The position numbers and the translations under genes were made by a program. From Gallionella sp. (lineage in GTDB: Bacteria > Pseudomonadota > Gammaproteobacteria > Burkholderiales > Gallionellaceae), in the NCBI GenBank assembly GCA_022340615.1, contig JAJDNO010000023.1, positions 1-64,000 on the forward strand: a stretch of DNA of 64,000 nt, in the 5' to 3' direction. Each line of letters begins with the position of its first letter. Position 1 is the first letter of the stretch. The notes under the pieces were generated by a model. The model had not been told where the DNA came from, ran no database searches, and saw only the letters and a program-made list of their open reading frames with translations. Positions 54,109-64,000 of the stretch are shown here, piece after piece.

Positions 54109-55839
54109 TTGGTCGTCAGCTATCGGCAAACCGTCGCGATGCACAACGGCGATAATACCGCCGCACCGGTTCGAATATCCGGGCTACCGCAATGCCGGCT
54201 GTCTGATATAGTCCTGAACGAAATCCATGCACAGGAAATTAAATTGCCTCAATTTGACACACTGATAATCGGTAGCGGTTTGGCCGGACTGACCCTGGCC
54301 ATCAAACTGGCCGAACACCAGAAAGTAGGGCTGATCACAAAAAAAACACTGTTTGACGGGGCGAGCGGATGGGCGCAAGGCGGCATCGCTGCGGTAATGT
54401 CCTCAGAAGACTCGCTGGAAGCCCACATCCAGGACACCCTGATCGCCGGCGCAGGACTGTGCGATGAAGCCGCAACCCGCTACGTCGTCGAGCATGGCAG
54501 GAAATCGATAGACTGGCTGATATCCCAGGGTGTCCCTTTCAGCAAGGATCCGTCCAGCGATACCGGCTACCACCTCACCCGGGAAGGCGGGCACAGCCGC
54601 AGACGTATTATGCATGCCGCAGATGCAACCGGACATGCCGTACAGGCAACGCTCGCCGCGCGCGTGCAGGAGCACCCGAACATCACGGTACTGGAAAACT
54701 GCATGTCGGTCGACCTGATCACCGGCAGGAAACTGGGACATCAGGACAACCGCTGCCACGGTGTTTATGTGCTCGACTGCCTGCGCGATGAAGTGCTGAC
54801 CATCAGTTCGCAAAACACCATTATGGCTACAGGCGGAGCCGGCAAGGTTTATCTCTACACCACCAATCCCGATACCGCGACCGGTGACGGGATTGCAATG
54901 GCATGGCGCGCCGGCTGCCGGATCGCCAATATGGAGTTCATCCAGTTCCACCCGACTTGCCTGTATCACCCTCACGCAAAATCCTTCCTGATCAGCGAGG
55001 CGGTGCGAGGCGAGGGGGGCATCCTGAAGCTGCCCGATGGAACGCGCTTCATGCCGCATCATGACGAGCGCGCTGAACTTGCCCCGCGCGATGTGGTCGC
55101 CAGGGCAATCGATTTCGAAATGAAAAAGCACGGACTGGATTGCGTCTATCTGGACATCTCGCACCAGTCGGTCGAGTTTCTCCAGGAACATTTTCCGACC
55201 ATTTACGAGCGCTGCATGTCGCTGGGCATCAATATCAGCAAGGAGCCGATTCCGGTGGTCCCCGCTGCGCATTACACCTGCGGCGGGATCGTCACCGACC
55301 TGCATGCGCGAACCGATATCGACAACCTCTATGCGGTCGGAGAAACCGCTTACAGCGGTTTGCATGGCGCCAACCGGCTGGCCAGCAATTCGCTGCTGGA
55401 ATGCCTGGTTTTCGCGGACGCCGCTGTTCGCGACATCCTCGGCACGCCGGGCCAGCCACCCATTCCCCTTCCTGCTTGGGATGAAAGCCGCGTCACGGAC
55501 GCTGACGAGCAAATTGTCATTTCGCATAACTGGGCCGAACTGCGCCACTTCATGTGGGACTACGTAGGGATTGTGCGCACCACCAAACGCCTGCAACGCG
55601 CCCAGCACCGCATCCAGCTACTGCAGGATGAAATCAGCGAATATTACGCAAATTTTCATATCAGTTCGGACTTGCTGGAATTGCGCAATCTGGTGCAGAA
55701 CGCCGAGTTGATCGTGCGAAGCGCCTTGTCGCGTCATGAAAGCCGCGGACTGCATTTCAGCAAGGATTATCCGGGCTTGCTGGACCACCCCCAGCCGACT
55801 GTACTTACTCCGAACATCTTTTCCAGGCGGGGAGAATAG
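54109..55839 (+). CDS. nadB: L-aspartate oxidase (start uncertain)
   Basis: '[48 protein letters not shown]', '[47 protein letters not shown]'. True start may be nearer 54244 (TTG). Confidence 0.93.
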   Translation: MVVSYRQTVAMHNGDNTAAPVRISGLPQCRLSDIVLNEIHAQEIKLPQFDTLIIGSGLAGLTLAIKLAEHQKVGLITKKTLFDGASGWAQGGIAAVMSSEDSLEAHIQDTLIAGAGLCDEAATRYVVEHGRKSIDWLISQGVPFSKDPSSDTGYHLTREGGHSRRRIMHAADATGHAVQATLAARVQEHPNITVLENCMSVDLITGRKLGHQDNRCHGVYVLDCLRDEVLTISSQNTIMATGGAGKVYLYTTNPDTATGDGIAMAWRAGCRIANMEFIQFHPTCLYHPHAKSFLISEAVRGEGGILKLPDGTRFMPHHDERAELAPRDVVARAIDFEMKKHGLDCVYLDISHQSVEFLQEHFPTIYERCMSLGINISKEPIPVVPAAHYTCGGIVTDLHARTDIDNLYAVGETAYSGLHGANRLASNSLLECLVFADAAVRDILGTPGQPPIPLPAWDESRVTDADEQIVISHNWAELRHFMWDYVGIVRTTKRLQRAQHRIQLLQDEISEYYANFHISSDLLELRNLVQNAELIVRSALSRHESRGLHFSKDYPGLLDHPQPTVLTPNIFSRRGE

Positions 55840-55880
55840 GCATGTGCAAGGGAACGCTCCATAACCAAGGATGTTCGGCT

Positions 55881-56306
55881 TCATACGAACTTCAGGTGTA
55901 CGCATAATTCCCGAAACACCCCAGGGCGCATCGAATCGGGGAAAACAACACGGGAAATCGTCCTGTGTCGCCCTTGCGGCCGCACCCTGAACAACACGAA
56001 ATACGGGCTGACCACGGTCTGTTTTGCTATCTGGCCGAAAAAACCGGGGCCGCTGCGGGTAACCACCGAGATTTCATGCAGGTTGAGGGAAATCTCGTGC
56101 CAAGAACCTGGCAACAGCAACAACACATCGCGCAACAAATAATATGCCAGGCTAAGGGCCACCAGCAACAATAGCAGGAGCCTGGCCGGCACTGGCATCA
56201 CTGTTGCCACCACCACAGATGCCGCTGCAAGGTGCAACAGCAGCAGCAACACTGCAAAGCGCAAAGAAGGCCTGACCGGAAACTGCAGAACGATTGCGCC
56301 GGACAT
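55881..56306 (-). CDS. YgfX-like small membrane protein
   Basis: Two TM helices then beta-rich tail with 'PGSWHEISLNLHEISVVTRSG...VVFPDSM'; neighbour of nadB/rpoE. Confidence 0.6.
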   Translation of the reverse strand: MSGAIVLQFPVRPSLRFAVLLLLLHLAAASVVVATVMPVPARLLLLLLVALSLAYYLLRDVLLLLPGSWHEISLNLHEISVVTRSGPGFFGQIAKQTVVSPYFVLFRVRPQGRHRTISRVVFPDSMRPGVFRELCVHLKFV

Positions 56307-56340
56307 TTTCTGTAGCCGGTTTGTGTGTATCAGGGGCGAT

Positions 56341-57591
56341 TCAGAAGAAAAAATACCAGGTCACGCCAAACAGCACCAGCAACGCAATGACCGTCATCAG
56401 CAAGTTCCAGCCATTCAGCTGGTTTAAAGTATCCTCGGGAGGCTGGCTGCCGGACGGTCGGTTTTTTGGCAGCGGCTTGGTGGCAACCCTGACGGCGCCT
56501 GCCTGGTTGATCGACTTCGCACTCGGTCGGGGGATATTCAGCGTCTTCGACAGCTCGTCAACATCCTCGCTGGAGGCGGTCAGAGCTGCCAGGCGCATGG
56601 TCGCGACCGATGAATCGAATGCTTTGGACAATCTTATATTTGACTCGGATTTGATGCCCTCGGTATCACCGCCCCCCTTCCGGGTAATTTCAACCGTGTC
56701 CGGCAGCTTGCTTTTGCTTGCCACGGGCGGTATCGATAAATCCACCTTGTGTATCGAATGCGGCATGGTATCCCTGCAGGTGCGCAAATCGGCAGCGAAA
56801 TCCTTGGCATTCTGGTAACGGTCCTCCACCCCCTTGGCGAGCGCCTTGGCAACAATGAAGTTGACCATTTCCGGCACATCCGGATTGATTGTGTTCGGCG
56901 GAGGCGTTACTGCATTCAGTGTCTGGTACATGATCGCGTTGACGTTTTCGCCGTCAAAAGGCGCTTGCCCCGTCAGCATTTCGTAAAGCATCACGCCCAG
57001 GGAAAAAATATCCGAACGCGGATCTATCGTCTTCCCCATGACCTGCTCGGGAGACATGTATTTCGGCGAACCAAGCACCATGCCTGTTTGTGTACGCACG
57101 GAAGAAGATTCCATGCGTGCAATGCCGAAATCGGTGATTTTCACATGGCCGTCGCGTATCACCATAATATTGGATGGCTTGACATCGCGATGCACGATTT
57201 CATGCTCGTGTGCATAAGCCAGGCCTTGCGCGACCTGGGCGACGATATTCAACACCTGGTCAATCGGCAACAAAGGACCCTCGTTCATGATATCGCGAAG
57301 CTCGCGGCCTTCCAGCAGTTCCATCGCGATATAGGCAACATCGCCGCTCTTGCCCACATCGTAAATTGTCACGATGTTTGGATGATTCAGACGGCCAGCT
57401 GCCCTGGCTTCCTGGTAGAAGCGCCCTTCGTATTCATCTTTCTCATCCATAGCCAGGCTGAGGTTGATGGTCTTGATCGCAACCACGCGATCAATCAGCG
57501 GATCCCGGGCCTTGTAAACCACTCCCATGGCCCCTTGGCCAAGTTCGCCAAGCACCTCATAGCGCCCCAGGTTGCTAATCAAAATTGTCAC
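56341..57591 (-). CDS. Serine/threonine protein kinase with C-terminal TM helix
   Basis: 'LGQGAMGVVYKARDPLIDRVVAIKTI', 'IVHRDVKPSNIMV', 'DFGIARMESS', 'YMSPEQVMG'. Confidence 0.94.
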   Translation of the reverse strand: MTILISNLGRYEVLGELGQGAMGVVYKARDPLIDRVVAIKTINLSLAMDEKDEYEGRFYQEARAAGRLNHPNIVTIYDVGKSGDVAYIAMELLEGRELRDIMNEGPLLPIDQVLNIVAQVAQGLAYAHEHEIVHRDVKPSNIMVIRDGHVKITDFGIARMESSSVRTQTGMVLGSPKYMSPEQVMGKTIDPRSDIFSLGVMLYEMLTGQAPFDGENVNAIMYQTLNAVTPPPNTINPDVPEMVNFIVAKALAKGVEDRYQNAKDFAADLRTCRDTMPHSIHKVDLSIPPVASKSKLPDTVEITRKGGGDTEGIKSESNIRLSKAFDSSVATMRLAALTASSEDVDELSKTLNIPRPSAKSINQAGAVRVATKPLPKNRPSGSQPPEDTLNQLNGWNLLMTVIALLVLFGVTWYFFF

Positions 57592-57651
57592 CCAAATGAG
57601 TCATTGTCGTCATGCCAGATCTTGTCATCCCGCTACCCAGGTATGGTTACA

Positions 57652-58965
57652 CTAATTGCAACGGTTGGGTTTGATATGTACGCTCTTGCCGACACCGAGC
57701 TTGACGCCCTGCGTAAATATACCCTTGCTTGGATTGCTCAATATCAGCGAATGCCTTCCCGGTTGAACAAGTATCGTCAACGGCTTTTTATCGATCCGCC
57801 CTTTGCTGATACCGTCGACGAACACTTCGGTTCCCTCCATGCAAGTGATAACAATATACGATTTCTTGCTGCCACTTGATGTGGTGTATGGCGCGCCGGG
57901 TTCGTTATTGGCCTGATTATCCGCAACTCTGGTTTTTTCTTCCGGCCTGGCCTTGGTGTTGACCCGAGTTTGGCTCTTGGTAGCGGCTTTGGCATTTTTG
58001 CTCCCGGCCTTTTTCCCGGTCTTAGCTTTTGAATCCGTCGGAGAGTGCGCTGCTGCGGCCTCTTTGGGCTTGACTATGGAATCTGCCGGAGCAGACGTAA
58101 CAGTCGAATCCGCCGCACCGGGTACAGGCGCATTTTCTGCCAGCACCGCTGCGCTCGGCCTTGCAGCGACTCCACGGTAAAAGGGCCAGCTTGCCAGCAG
58201 CGCAATAATCAGCAGCAATGGAACTGCGACAGCTGCTGCATATATTCCTCGCTGCCGGGTGTCAGCTTCACGGAATCGCGCAATCGCCAGATCGAACCAC
58301 GCATGCATACGCGTCGTTGCCAGATTCCAGGCCGTTCTGACGCGTCCCAGCGCACTTACCCATTTGTTTTCTTCCGGCACGGCAACCGGCGTGAGGGCCG
58401 CTCCGCGGCGTGTCGTCTTGTCGCCCGGATAACCGATTGCATACACTTCGTGTTCCCGCACATGTTTGTCTGTCCGCGAACCCTGATAGTGGAACATCCC
58501 GGCATACTGTGGCGAAAGGCGGGATACCGCATCGTAATATGAACGCGACACGAGAATCTGGGCAACATCGGCAAATCCCATTACGCGCTGTGCAACGTTG
58601 ATACCGTCCCCGACAATATTTGGCTGACCGTTGATATCCCTGACCAGGCGAACCGGACCCAGGTTGATTCCCATACGCACCAGCAGTGGATGATCCACGT
58701 CAGGCGCTTCATTTAGCAGGCTCTGGCGCAAACTGAGGGCTGCTTTCAATGCGTCCTCAACATCACCGAGAAAATTGATCGCCGCGCCGTCGCCAGTATC
58801 AAGTATGATCCGGTCCGTCATCGGTACATCACGGATCGCCTCGGAAAGATAGCTGTTGAATCTATCCTTGAGTGAGATTTGTCCAGCGACGGACTTCTTG
58901 GAATATTCGACAATATCCAAGAACAGCACACTGCACATTATGGTCTTGTTACCGCGTTCTTCCAT
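57652..58965 (-). CDS. Class III adenylate/guanylate cyclase domain protein with TM and PEGA-like C-terminus
   Basis: 'CSVLFLDIVEYSKKSVAGQISLKDRFN', 'DTGDGAAINFLGDVEDALKAALSLR'; Ala/Lys/Ser-rich linker; C-terminal 'EVFVDGISKGRIDKKPLTILVQPGRHSLILS'. Confidence 0.87.
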   Translation of the reverse strand: MEERGNKTIMCSVLFLDIVEYSKKSVAGQISLKDRFNSYLSEAIRDVPMTDRIILDTGDGAAINFLGDVEDALKAALSLRQSLLNEAPDVDHPLLVRMGINLGPVRLVRDINGQPNIVGDGINVAQRVMGFADVAQILVSRSYYDAVSRLSPQYAGMFHYQGSRTDKHVREHEVYAIGYPGDKTTRRGAALTPVAVPEENKWVSALGRVRTAWNLATTRMHAWFDLAIARFREADTRQRGIYAAAVAVPLLLIIALLASWPFYRGVAARPSAAVLAENAPVPGAADSTVTSAPADSIVKPKEAAAAHSPTDSKAKTGKKAGSKNAKAATKSQTRVNTKARPEEKTRVADNQANNEPGAPYTTSSGSKKSYIVITCMEGTEVFVDGISKGRIDKKPLTILVQPGRHSLILSNPSKGIFTQGVKLGVGKSVHIKPNRCN

Positions 58966-59051
58966 TCAAATTTCCCGTGTCCATACAGTTGCAGTTTCCT
59001 TACTCCAGCCTTGCAGCGCGCACGATGTAATCATGCGGATTCTAGTTGCAG

Positions 59052-60032
59052 TCAGTGTTTTACACCAGATTTACTTTTTTTCGCATCCGCCGGTACGGCG
59101 CGTCTGACACGTCCAGTTGCGCGGGCAGAATCCCGGACTGGTTTCTTTGTCGGCGATCGATCGGATTGGCGCAATGCCGGCAACTTCCGCTGTGGCAATT
59201 CAGCTTTGCCCGAGTCGATACCAACCCATTCCAGCACCTGCCCCACCTCGCCCTCGCCCAGTTCGGCAGTCATGCCCCGCTTCAGACGCGGCGGCAGGTT
59301 GATTATACCGAAGCGTATGCGCATCAACCGGCTTACCGGGAGACCCAGCGCATCGAAAGTGCGGCGCACCACTCGGTTGCGACCTTCCTTGAGCATCACG
59401 CGATACCAGTGGTTGAAACCCTCGCCCCCCTGATCTTCAAGTTTCTCAAACTTTACCTGGCCATCTTCCAGTTCAACGCCCTTTCTGAGTACCATATCCA
59501 TCTGCGCTTCCGTCATCTTCCCCTGTACCCGGACCGCATATTCGCGCTCCACTTCAAAACGCGGATGCATCAGCCGGTTGGCCAGCTCTCCGGAAGTGGT
59601 AAATATCAGGAGGCCGCTGGTATTGAAATCCAGACGACCGACCGCAATCCATTTTTGCCCGCGCAGTTTGGGCAGCTTGTCGAACACACTGCTGCGTTTC
59701 CCGGGATCGTTGCGGCTGACAATCTCGCCTTCCGGCTTGTGGTAAAGCAGCACTCGAGCCGCGTGTTCGCGCTCGCCAACGCGCATGGTACGGCGCTCGG
59801 CTTTTACCAGGTCTCCTTCGAACACCCGCATACCCAGGGTTGCGGTTTCGCCGTTGACGCTGACCTGCCCTTTTGCGATCCATTCTTCCATCATTCTGCG
59901 TGAGCCGAATCCGGCGCCCGCCAGCACTTTCTGCAACTTCTCGCCCAGGGATTTTTCTTCGGATATGCTGTCATCGCCTGCCGTGCCGCTTTCCGGGTCC
60001 GGCCGGGGCGGCGCCTTGTGGTCCTGTTTCAT
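59052..60032 (-). CDS. rluB: 23S rRNA pseudouridine synthase B family
   Basis: S4 domain '[29 protein letters not shown]', '[28 protein letters not shown]'. Confidence 0.92.
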   Translation of the reverse strand: MKQDHKAPPRPDPESGTAGDDSISEEKSLGEKLQKVLAGAGFGSRRMMEEWIAKGQVSVNGETATLGMRVFEGDLVKAERRTMRVGEREHAARVLLYHKPEGEIVSRNDPGKRSSVFDKLPKLRGQKWIAVGRLDFNTSGLLIFTTSGELANRLMHPRFEVEREYAVRVQGKMTEAQMDMVLRKGVELEDGQVKFEKLEDQGGEGFNHWYRVMLKEGRNRVVRRTFDALGLPVSRLMRIRFGIINLPPRLKRGMTAELGEGEVGQVLEWVGIDSGKAELPQRKLPALRQSDRSPTKKPVRDSARATGRVRRAVPADAKKSKSGVKH

Positions 60033-60640
60033 GCCTCTACCTCGCGCCGTTCCAGCATGGCTTGCGCCAGGGTCCCGCTATCCACTTGCTCCAGTTCACC
60101 ACCCACCGGCAGACCGCGCGCAATGCGCGACACCTTGATACCCTGTGATCGCAGCAATGTTGCCAGATAATGAGCAGTGGCGTCGCCTTCCACCGTGAAG
60201 TTGGTCGCCAGAATCACTTCGCACTCCTGCTCCTTTGCGCGCCTGACGAGACGCTCAGCATGCAATTCATTCGCCCCTATCCCATCGAGCGGCGACAGCC
60301 TTCCCATCAGCACGAAATATTGCCCTCGATAACACTGCGTCTGCTCCATCATCAGCAGGTCGGCAGGCATCTCGACCACGCACAACAGCCCGGCATCGCG
60401 TTTGGGGGACGCGCAAAGGCTGCACACTTCCTGCTCGGAAAAGTTGTTGCACTTGCTGCAGTGCTGGATGTTGCTGACCGCCATTTCCATCGCCTGCGCC
60501 AGATGAAGTGCGCCGGCACGGTCACGCTGCAGCAAATGATAGGCCATACGCTGCGCCGACTTCGGTCCCACGCCGGGCAGACACCGCAAAGCGGCAATCA
60601 ATTCTTCGAGATGCGAAGGCGTCACCAGGGAAGAGGACAT
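60029..60640 (-). CDS. recR: Recombination protein RecR
   Basis: '[18 protein letters not shown]', zinc motif '[16 protein letters not shown]', Toprim domain. Confidence 0.96.
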   Translation of the reverse strand: MSSSLVTPSHLEELIAALRCLPGVGPKSAQRMAYHLLQRDRAGALHLAQAMEMAVSNIQHCSKCNNFSEQEVCSLCASPKRDAGLLCVVEMPADLLMMEQTQCYRGQYFVLMGRLSPLDGIGANELHAERLVRRAKEQECEVILATNFTVEGDATAHYLATLLRSQGIKVSRIARGLPVGGELEQVDSGTLAQAMLERREVEA

Positions 60641-60966
60641 CAGAACGGCAGCTTCATCCCGGGCGGCAGGCCCATGCCGGCGGTAAATGCGTTCATGCGC
60701 TGCTGGGTGGTCATTTCAACCTGTTTAAGCGCGTCGTTGACAGCCAGCACGATCAAGTCTTCCAGCATGTCCTTGTCATCCGTCAGCACGCTGTCGTCGA
60801 GCACAACCCGGCGCACAACATGTCCGCAGGTCATGGTGACCCTGACCATGCCGGAACCGGCCTGGCCTTCTACTTCCACCGTGGCCAGCTCGGCCTGAGC
60901 CTTTTGCATGTTTTGCTGCATCACCTGGGCCTGCTTCATCATGCCGCCCAATCCGCCTTTCATCAT
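60640..60966 (-). CDS. YbaB/EbfC family nucleoid-associated protein
   Basis: '[58 protein letters not shown]'; between dnaX and recR. Confidence 0.94.
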   Translation of the reverse strand: MMKGGLGGMMKQAQVMQQNMQKAQAELATVEVEGQAGSGMVRVTMTCGHVVRRVVLDDSVLTDDKDMLEDLIVLAVNDALKQVEMTTQQRMNAFTAGMGLPPGMKLPF

Positions 60967-62609
60967 TTCCTGTTCTCCTTGACTCGTTGTATCGGTTTGA
61001 TTGAATCTTCGATCAGAACTGCATCCAGTTTGGCCTGTGCATCGTGCACGAAGCTATCATGAGCTATTGAGTCGCTCGCCAGCTGCTGATTGAGTTGTTT
61101 GCTTTGCTGCTCCAGAATCGCAGGCGTTGCCGAATCCGCTTTGCCCAATACAATATTCAGCTTTACCGGCCTGGCAAAATAATCCGACAGCGCTGCCTGC
61201 AATTTTTCTGTTGCCAATCTGTTGCTTTGCAAATGCTTGTGTTCCTGGGACAGGCGCAGGGTAATTTGCCGGTCCGAGAAACTTTCCATGATGCAGTGCT
61301 TTGCCAGCTGCTGCGCCATTCCCTGCACATTCAGCTGGTCCAGTATCACGCCCCAGTCCGGCTGTTTGTCTGATGTAATTTCTTCCTCTGCAGACCGGGC
61401 AGCAGAATCAGGCGCAGCCGGAGCGGTAGGCGCGGCATGTGCAGAACGACTGCCTGCAGCAGGTTCAGCGCCCGGCCGCACCTTGGCCAAGGGCATATCC
61501 GCAGATGGGCGCGCGAAATCCCTGGCCGGCGCAAATGCCAGCATGCGCAGCAATGCCATGGTAAATCCTGCGTAGTCGTCAGGCGCCAGATCGATTTCGT
61601 CGCGCCCATGGATTGCGATCTGGTAAAACAATTGCACTTCTTCGGAAGTGAAAGCCTTAGCCAGTTCCTGTTGTCGTGCCCGCTCCGGCTCATCATCGTC
61701 GATTGCATCCGGCACGGTTTGCATCACGGCAATACGATGCAGCAGCGTAGCCAGCTCCTGCAATGCTGTATCGAACGCAATGCTGCGCGTAGCCATGTTG
61801 TCGGCGATTGCCAGCAGTGCGCCACCATCCTGTTCCCGCAGCGCCGTCAGCAAATCAAGCAGGTAGCCCTGATCTATCGCCCCCAGCATGGTATGCACGG
61901 CCGACTCCTCGACCTTGCCGGCGGAATAGGCGATAGCCTGGTCCATCAGGCTCAACGCATCACGCATGCTGCCTTGCGCGGCGCGCGCGATCAGCGCGAG
62001 CGCCCCTTTTTCGTATGTGATCTGCTCCTGTTCGAGCACATACTGCAGGTGTCCGACAATCAAGGCGGGCGGCAATTGCTTCAGGTTGAATTGCAGGCAG
62101 CGCGACAACACGGTAACCGGTATTTTTTGCGGATCAGTGGTGGCCAGTATGAATTTCACATGTGCTGGCGGCTCTTCCAGTGTCTTCAGCATTGCGTTAA
62201 AGGCTGACTTGGACAGCATATGCACTTCGTCGATGATATATACCTTGAAGCGACCGCTGCTGGGAGCGTACAGGGCGCTTTCCAGCAATTCACGCATATT
62301 GTCGACCTGCGTGTTCGAAGCAGCATCCAGTTCAATCAGGTCGACGAAGCGCCCGCTATCGATTTCCCTGCAGGCGCTGCATTCGCCGCATGGGGTGGCG
62401 GTGATTCCGGTAACGCAATTCAGGGACTTCGCAAAGATTCGCGCAATGGTGGTCTTGCCGACTCCGCGCGTACCGGTAAACAGATAGGCATGATGAAGGC
62501 GGTTTTGCGTGAGCGCATTGCTCAATGCGCGCACCACATGCTCCTGTCCCGCCAGCTGGGCGAAGCTTCTGGGGCGCCATTTACGAGCTAAAACCGTGGA
62601 TGAAGACAA
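60963..62609 (-). CDS. dnaX: DNA polymerase III subunits gamma/tau
   Basis: '[58 protein letters not shown]'. Confidence 0.96.
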   Translation of the reverse strand: MSSSTVLARKWRPRSFAQLAGQEHVVRALSNALTQNRLHHAYLFTGTRGVGKTTIARIFAKSLNCVTGITATPCGECSACREIDSGRFVDLIELDAASNTQVDNMRELLESALYAPSSGRFKVYIIDEVHMLSKSAFNAMLKTLEEPPAHVKFILATTDPQKIPVTVLSRCLQFNLKQLPPALIVGHLQYVLEQEQITYEKGALALIARAAQGSMRDALSLMDQAIAYSAGKVEESAVHTMLGAIDQGYLLDLLTALREQDGGALLAIADNMATRSIAFDTALQELATLLHRIAVMQTVPDAIDDDEPERARQQELAKAFTSEEVQLFYQIAIHGRDEIDLAPDDYAGFTMALLRMLAFAPARDFARPSADMPLAKVRPGAEPAAGSRSAHAAPTAPAAPDSAARSAEEEITSDKQPDWGVILDQLNVQGMAQQLAKHCIMESFSDRQITLRLSQEHKHLQSNRLATEKLQAALSDYFARPVKLNIVLGKADSATPAILEQQSKQLNQQLASDSIAHDSFVHDAQAKLDAVLIEDSIKPIQRVKENRK

Positions 62610-62709
62610 GACTGTGCCAACTTAATAAGGCGGATGGAAAACATCCGGAAATACCGGAAACGACTCTGAAACTGAACGATACATCATCGTGCATTTGCCC
62701 CAATAAGGA

Positions 62710-62804
62710 GGCGAGCCTTACCCCCGGCACTTGCATAAGTAGCTGTGGCTGCTTCCTTCCGGACCTGACCAGGTTCGCTACGCTGCAATGCGGGGAGACC
62801 CGCC
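62710..62804 (-). ncRNA. ffs: 4.5S signal recognition particle RNA
   Basis: Minus-strand GGCGGGTCTCC...CTGGTCAGGTCCGGAAGGAAGCAGCCACAG...GCCGGGGGTAAGGCTCGCC; conserved SRP domain IV hairpin. Confidence 0.92.
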
Positions 62805-63006
62805 AATTCGTAAATTTTGTAATACGGACGACGGTTCATGATAGTCGAAATTGCCGGCAAAATCCATGCCAAATCGGCTCTGAGGCCTTCCCGAACCCAG
62901 ATATATCCGGCAGAAACAGCACGCACCCGGTTTCTTTTGCGTTTTCGATTATGCCCAGGTGGCAATACTTCAAATCGGTGGCCAGCCTCATGCCGGACGG
63001 CGTTCC

Positions 63007-64000
63007 TCAGCTTAATGCCAATGCCCCTGCAATCAGTAACGACAACCCCAGTATCAGTGTGAACCAGATGAAATCGCGATCATGCCTCAAGCGGCGCAAC
63101 AGTCCGGGCGAGCGCGGCGAGCGAGAGAGCTGCTTCCGGTCGCGCGGGGTTGGCGCTTGCAGGCGCGCCATCGCCTGATCGGAATCGAATCGCCGCGACA
63201 GAGTCAGGCGGCTGTCGGTTTCCACGACAGCAGACATGCGGCGCTGGGCCGGCTTTTTGGCAGATGATGGCTTGAGCGCTATCGTTTTATTGGCCGTGTC
63301 AGCAAATGATTCATCTTCGGAGATATCGACGGTTCGTTGCAGTGTGATCGTTGACGGGGCCAGTTCCTGCAGGCAGTGGCGCAAATCATCGACCATTTCC
63401 CATGCGCTCGCGTAACGGGCAGACGGTTTCTTCTCCATCGCGCGCTTGACCACCAGATCAAGCAGCGGAGGTACTTGCGAATTGATCTGGCTTGGCGGGG
63501 GCGGCTCAAAATTAGCCACGTTATGCATTACCTGGGTCAGGGTGTCACCCTTGAACAGTTTGACACCAGTCAGCATTTCGTAGAGCACGATCCCGAGCGA
63601 AAAGATATCCGTGCGTTGATCGAGCTTGCTACCGCCAATTTGCTCAGGTGACATGTATTTTGGCGTTCCCAGCCGCATACCCAGTTGCGTCTTGATATCC
63701 GACACCTTCAGACGGGCGATGCCAAAATCCATGATCTTTACCCGCCCGCGCGGCAATAGCATGACGTTGCTGGGTTTGATGTCGCGATGGATAACGCCGC
63801 TGTCGTGAGCAAATGCCAGTCCTTCGGCCACCTGCTCGGCTATTGCAACAGCTTCGCTGATCGGAATCGATGACTGTGCCATGCGTTCGCTCAATTCGCT
63901 GCCGTTGAGCAGTTCCATCGCCATGTAGGCCAGCGCGCTTTCCTCGCCAAAATCGTAAATGGTAATGAGCGACGGATGATTCAGTCGCGCGGCCGCCTTG
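63007..64000 (-). CDS. Serine/threonine protein kinase with C-terminal TM helix (N-terminus beyond window)
   Basis: 'GVIHRDIKPSNVMLLPRGRVKIMDFGIARL', 'YMSPEQIGG'; frame stays open to the window edge. Confidence 0.93.
   Translation of the reverse strand, partial: KAAARLNHPSLITIYDFGEESALAYMAMELLNGSELSERMAQSSIPISEAVAIAEQVAEGLAFAHDSGVIHRDIKPSNVMLLPRGRVKIMDFGIARLKVSDIKTQLGMRLGTPKYMSPEQIGGSKLDQRTDIFSLGIVLYEMLTGVKLFKGDTLTQVMHNVANFEPPPPSQINSQVPPLLDLVVKRAMEKKPSARYASAWEMVDDLRHCLQELAPSTITLQRTVDISEDESFADTANKTIALKPSSAKKPAQRRMSAVVETDSRLTLSRRFDSDQAMARLQAPTPRDRKQLSRSPRSPGLLRRLRHDRDFIWFTLILGLSLLIAGALALS

Overview
The window is about 64 kb of a GC-rich proteobacterial chromosome. Gene content and order look betaproteobacterial; this is inferred from the sequence, not from a search. 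Most of it is core genome: lysC, recJ, prfB with its +1 frameshift site, lysS, trxB, smc, queF, acnA, def, galU, ligA, zipA, nagZ, a long minus-strand chain rpoE-rseA-rseB-rseC-mucD-lepA-lepB-rnc-era-recO-pdxJ-acpS, nadB, recR-ybaB-dnaX, a 4.5S SRP RNA and two tRNAs. The most interesting region is 33.1-43.4 kb, a roughly 10-kb accessory block between nagZ and acpS, genes that are often adjacent in related bacteria. Its left half (33.3-38.1 kb) looks like an integron cassette array without an integrase in view (CALIN-like). It holds about eight attC-like sites spaced 0.37-1.0 kb apart. The cassettes carry single plus-strand genes: cysteine hydrolase, GFA, methyltransferase, a decayed small membrane ORF, CDF transporter, second methyltransferase, MAPEG and ABM monooxygenase. 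The right half carries a TetR/MBL(ODP-like)/GST module with two clear palindromic operators, a VOC gene remnant, and an apparent in-frame SRPBCC-DHFR/RibD chimeric gene. I found no CRISPR array, prophage or intact transposase.
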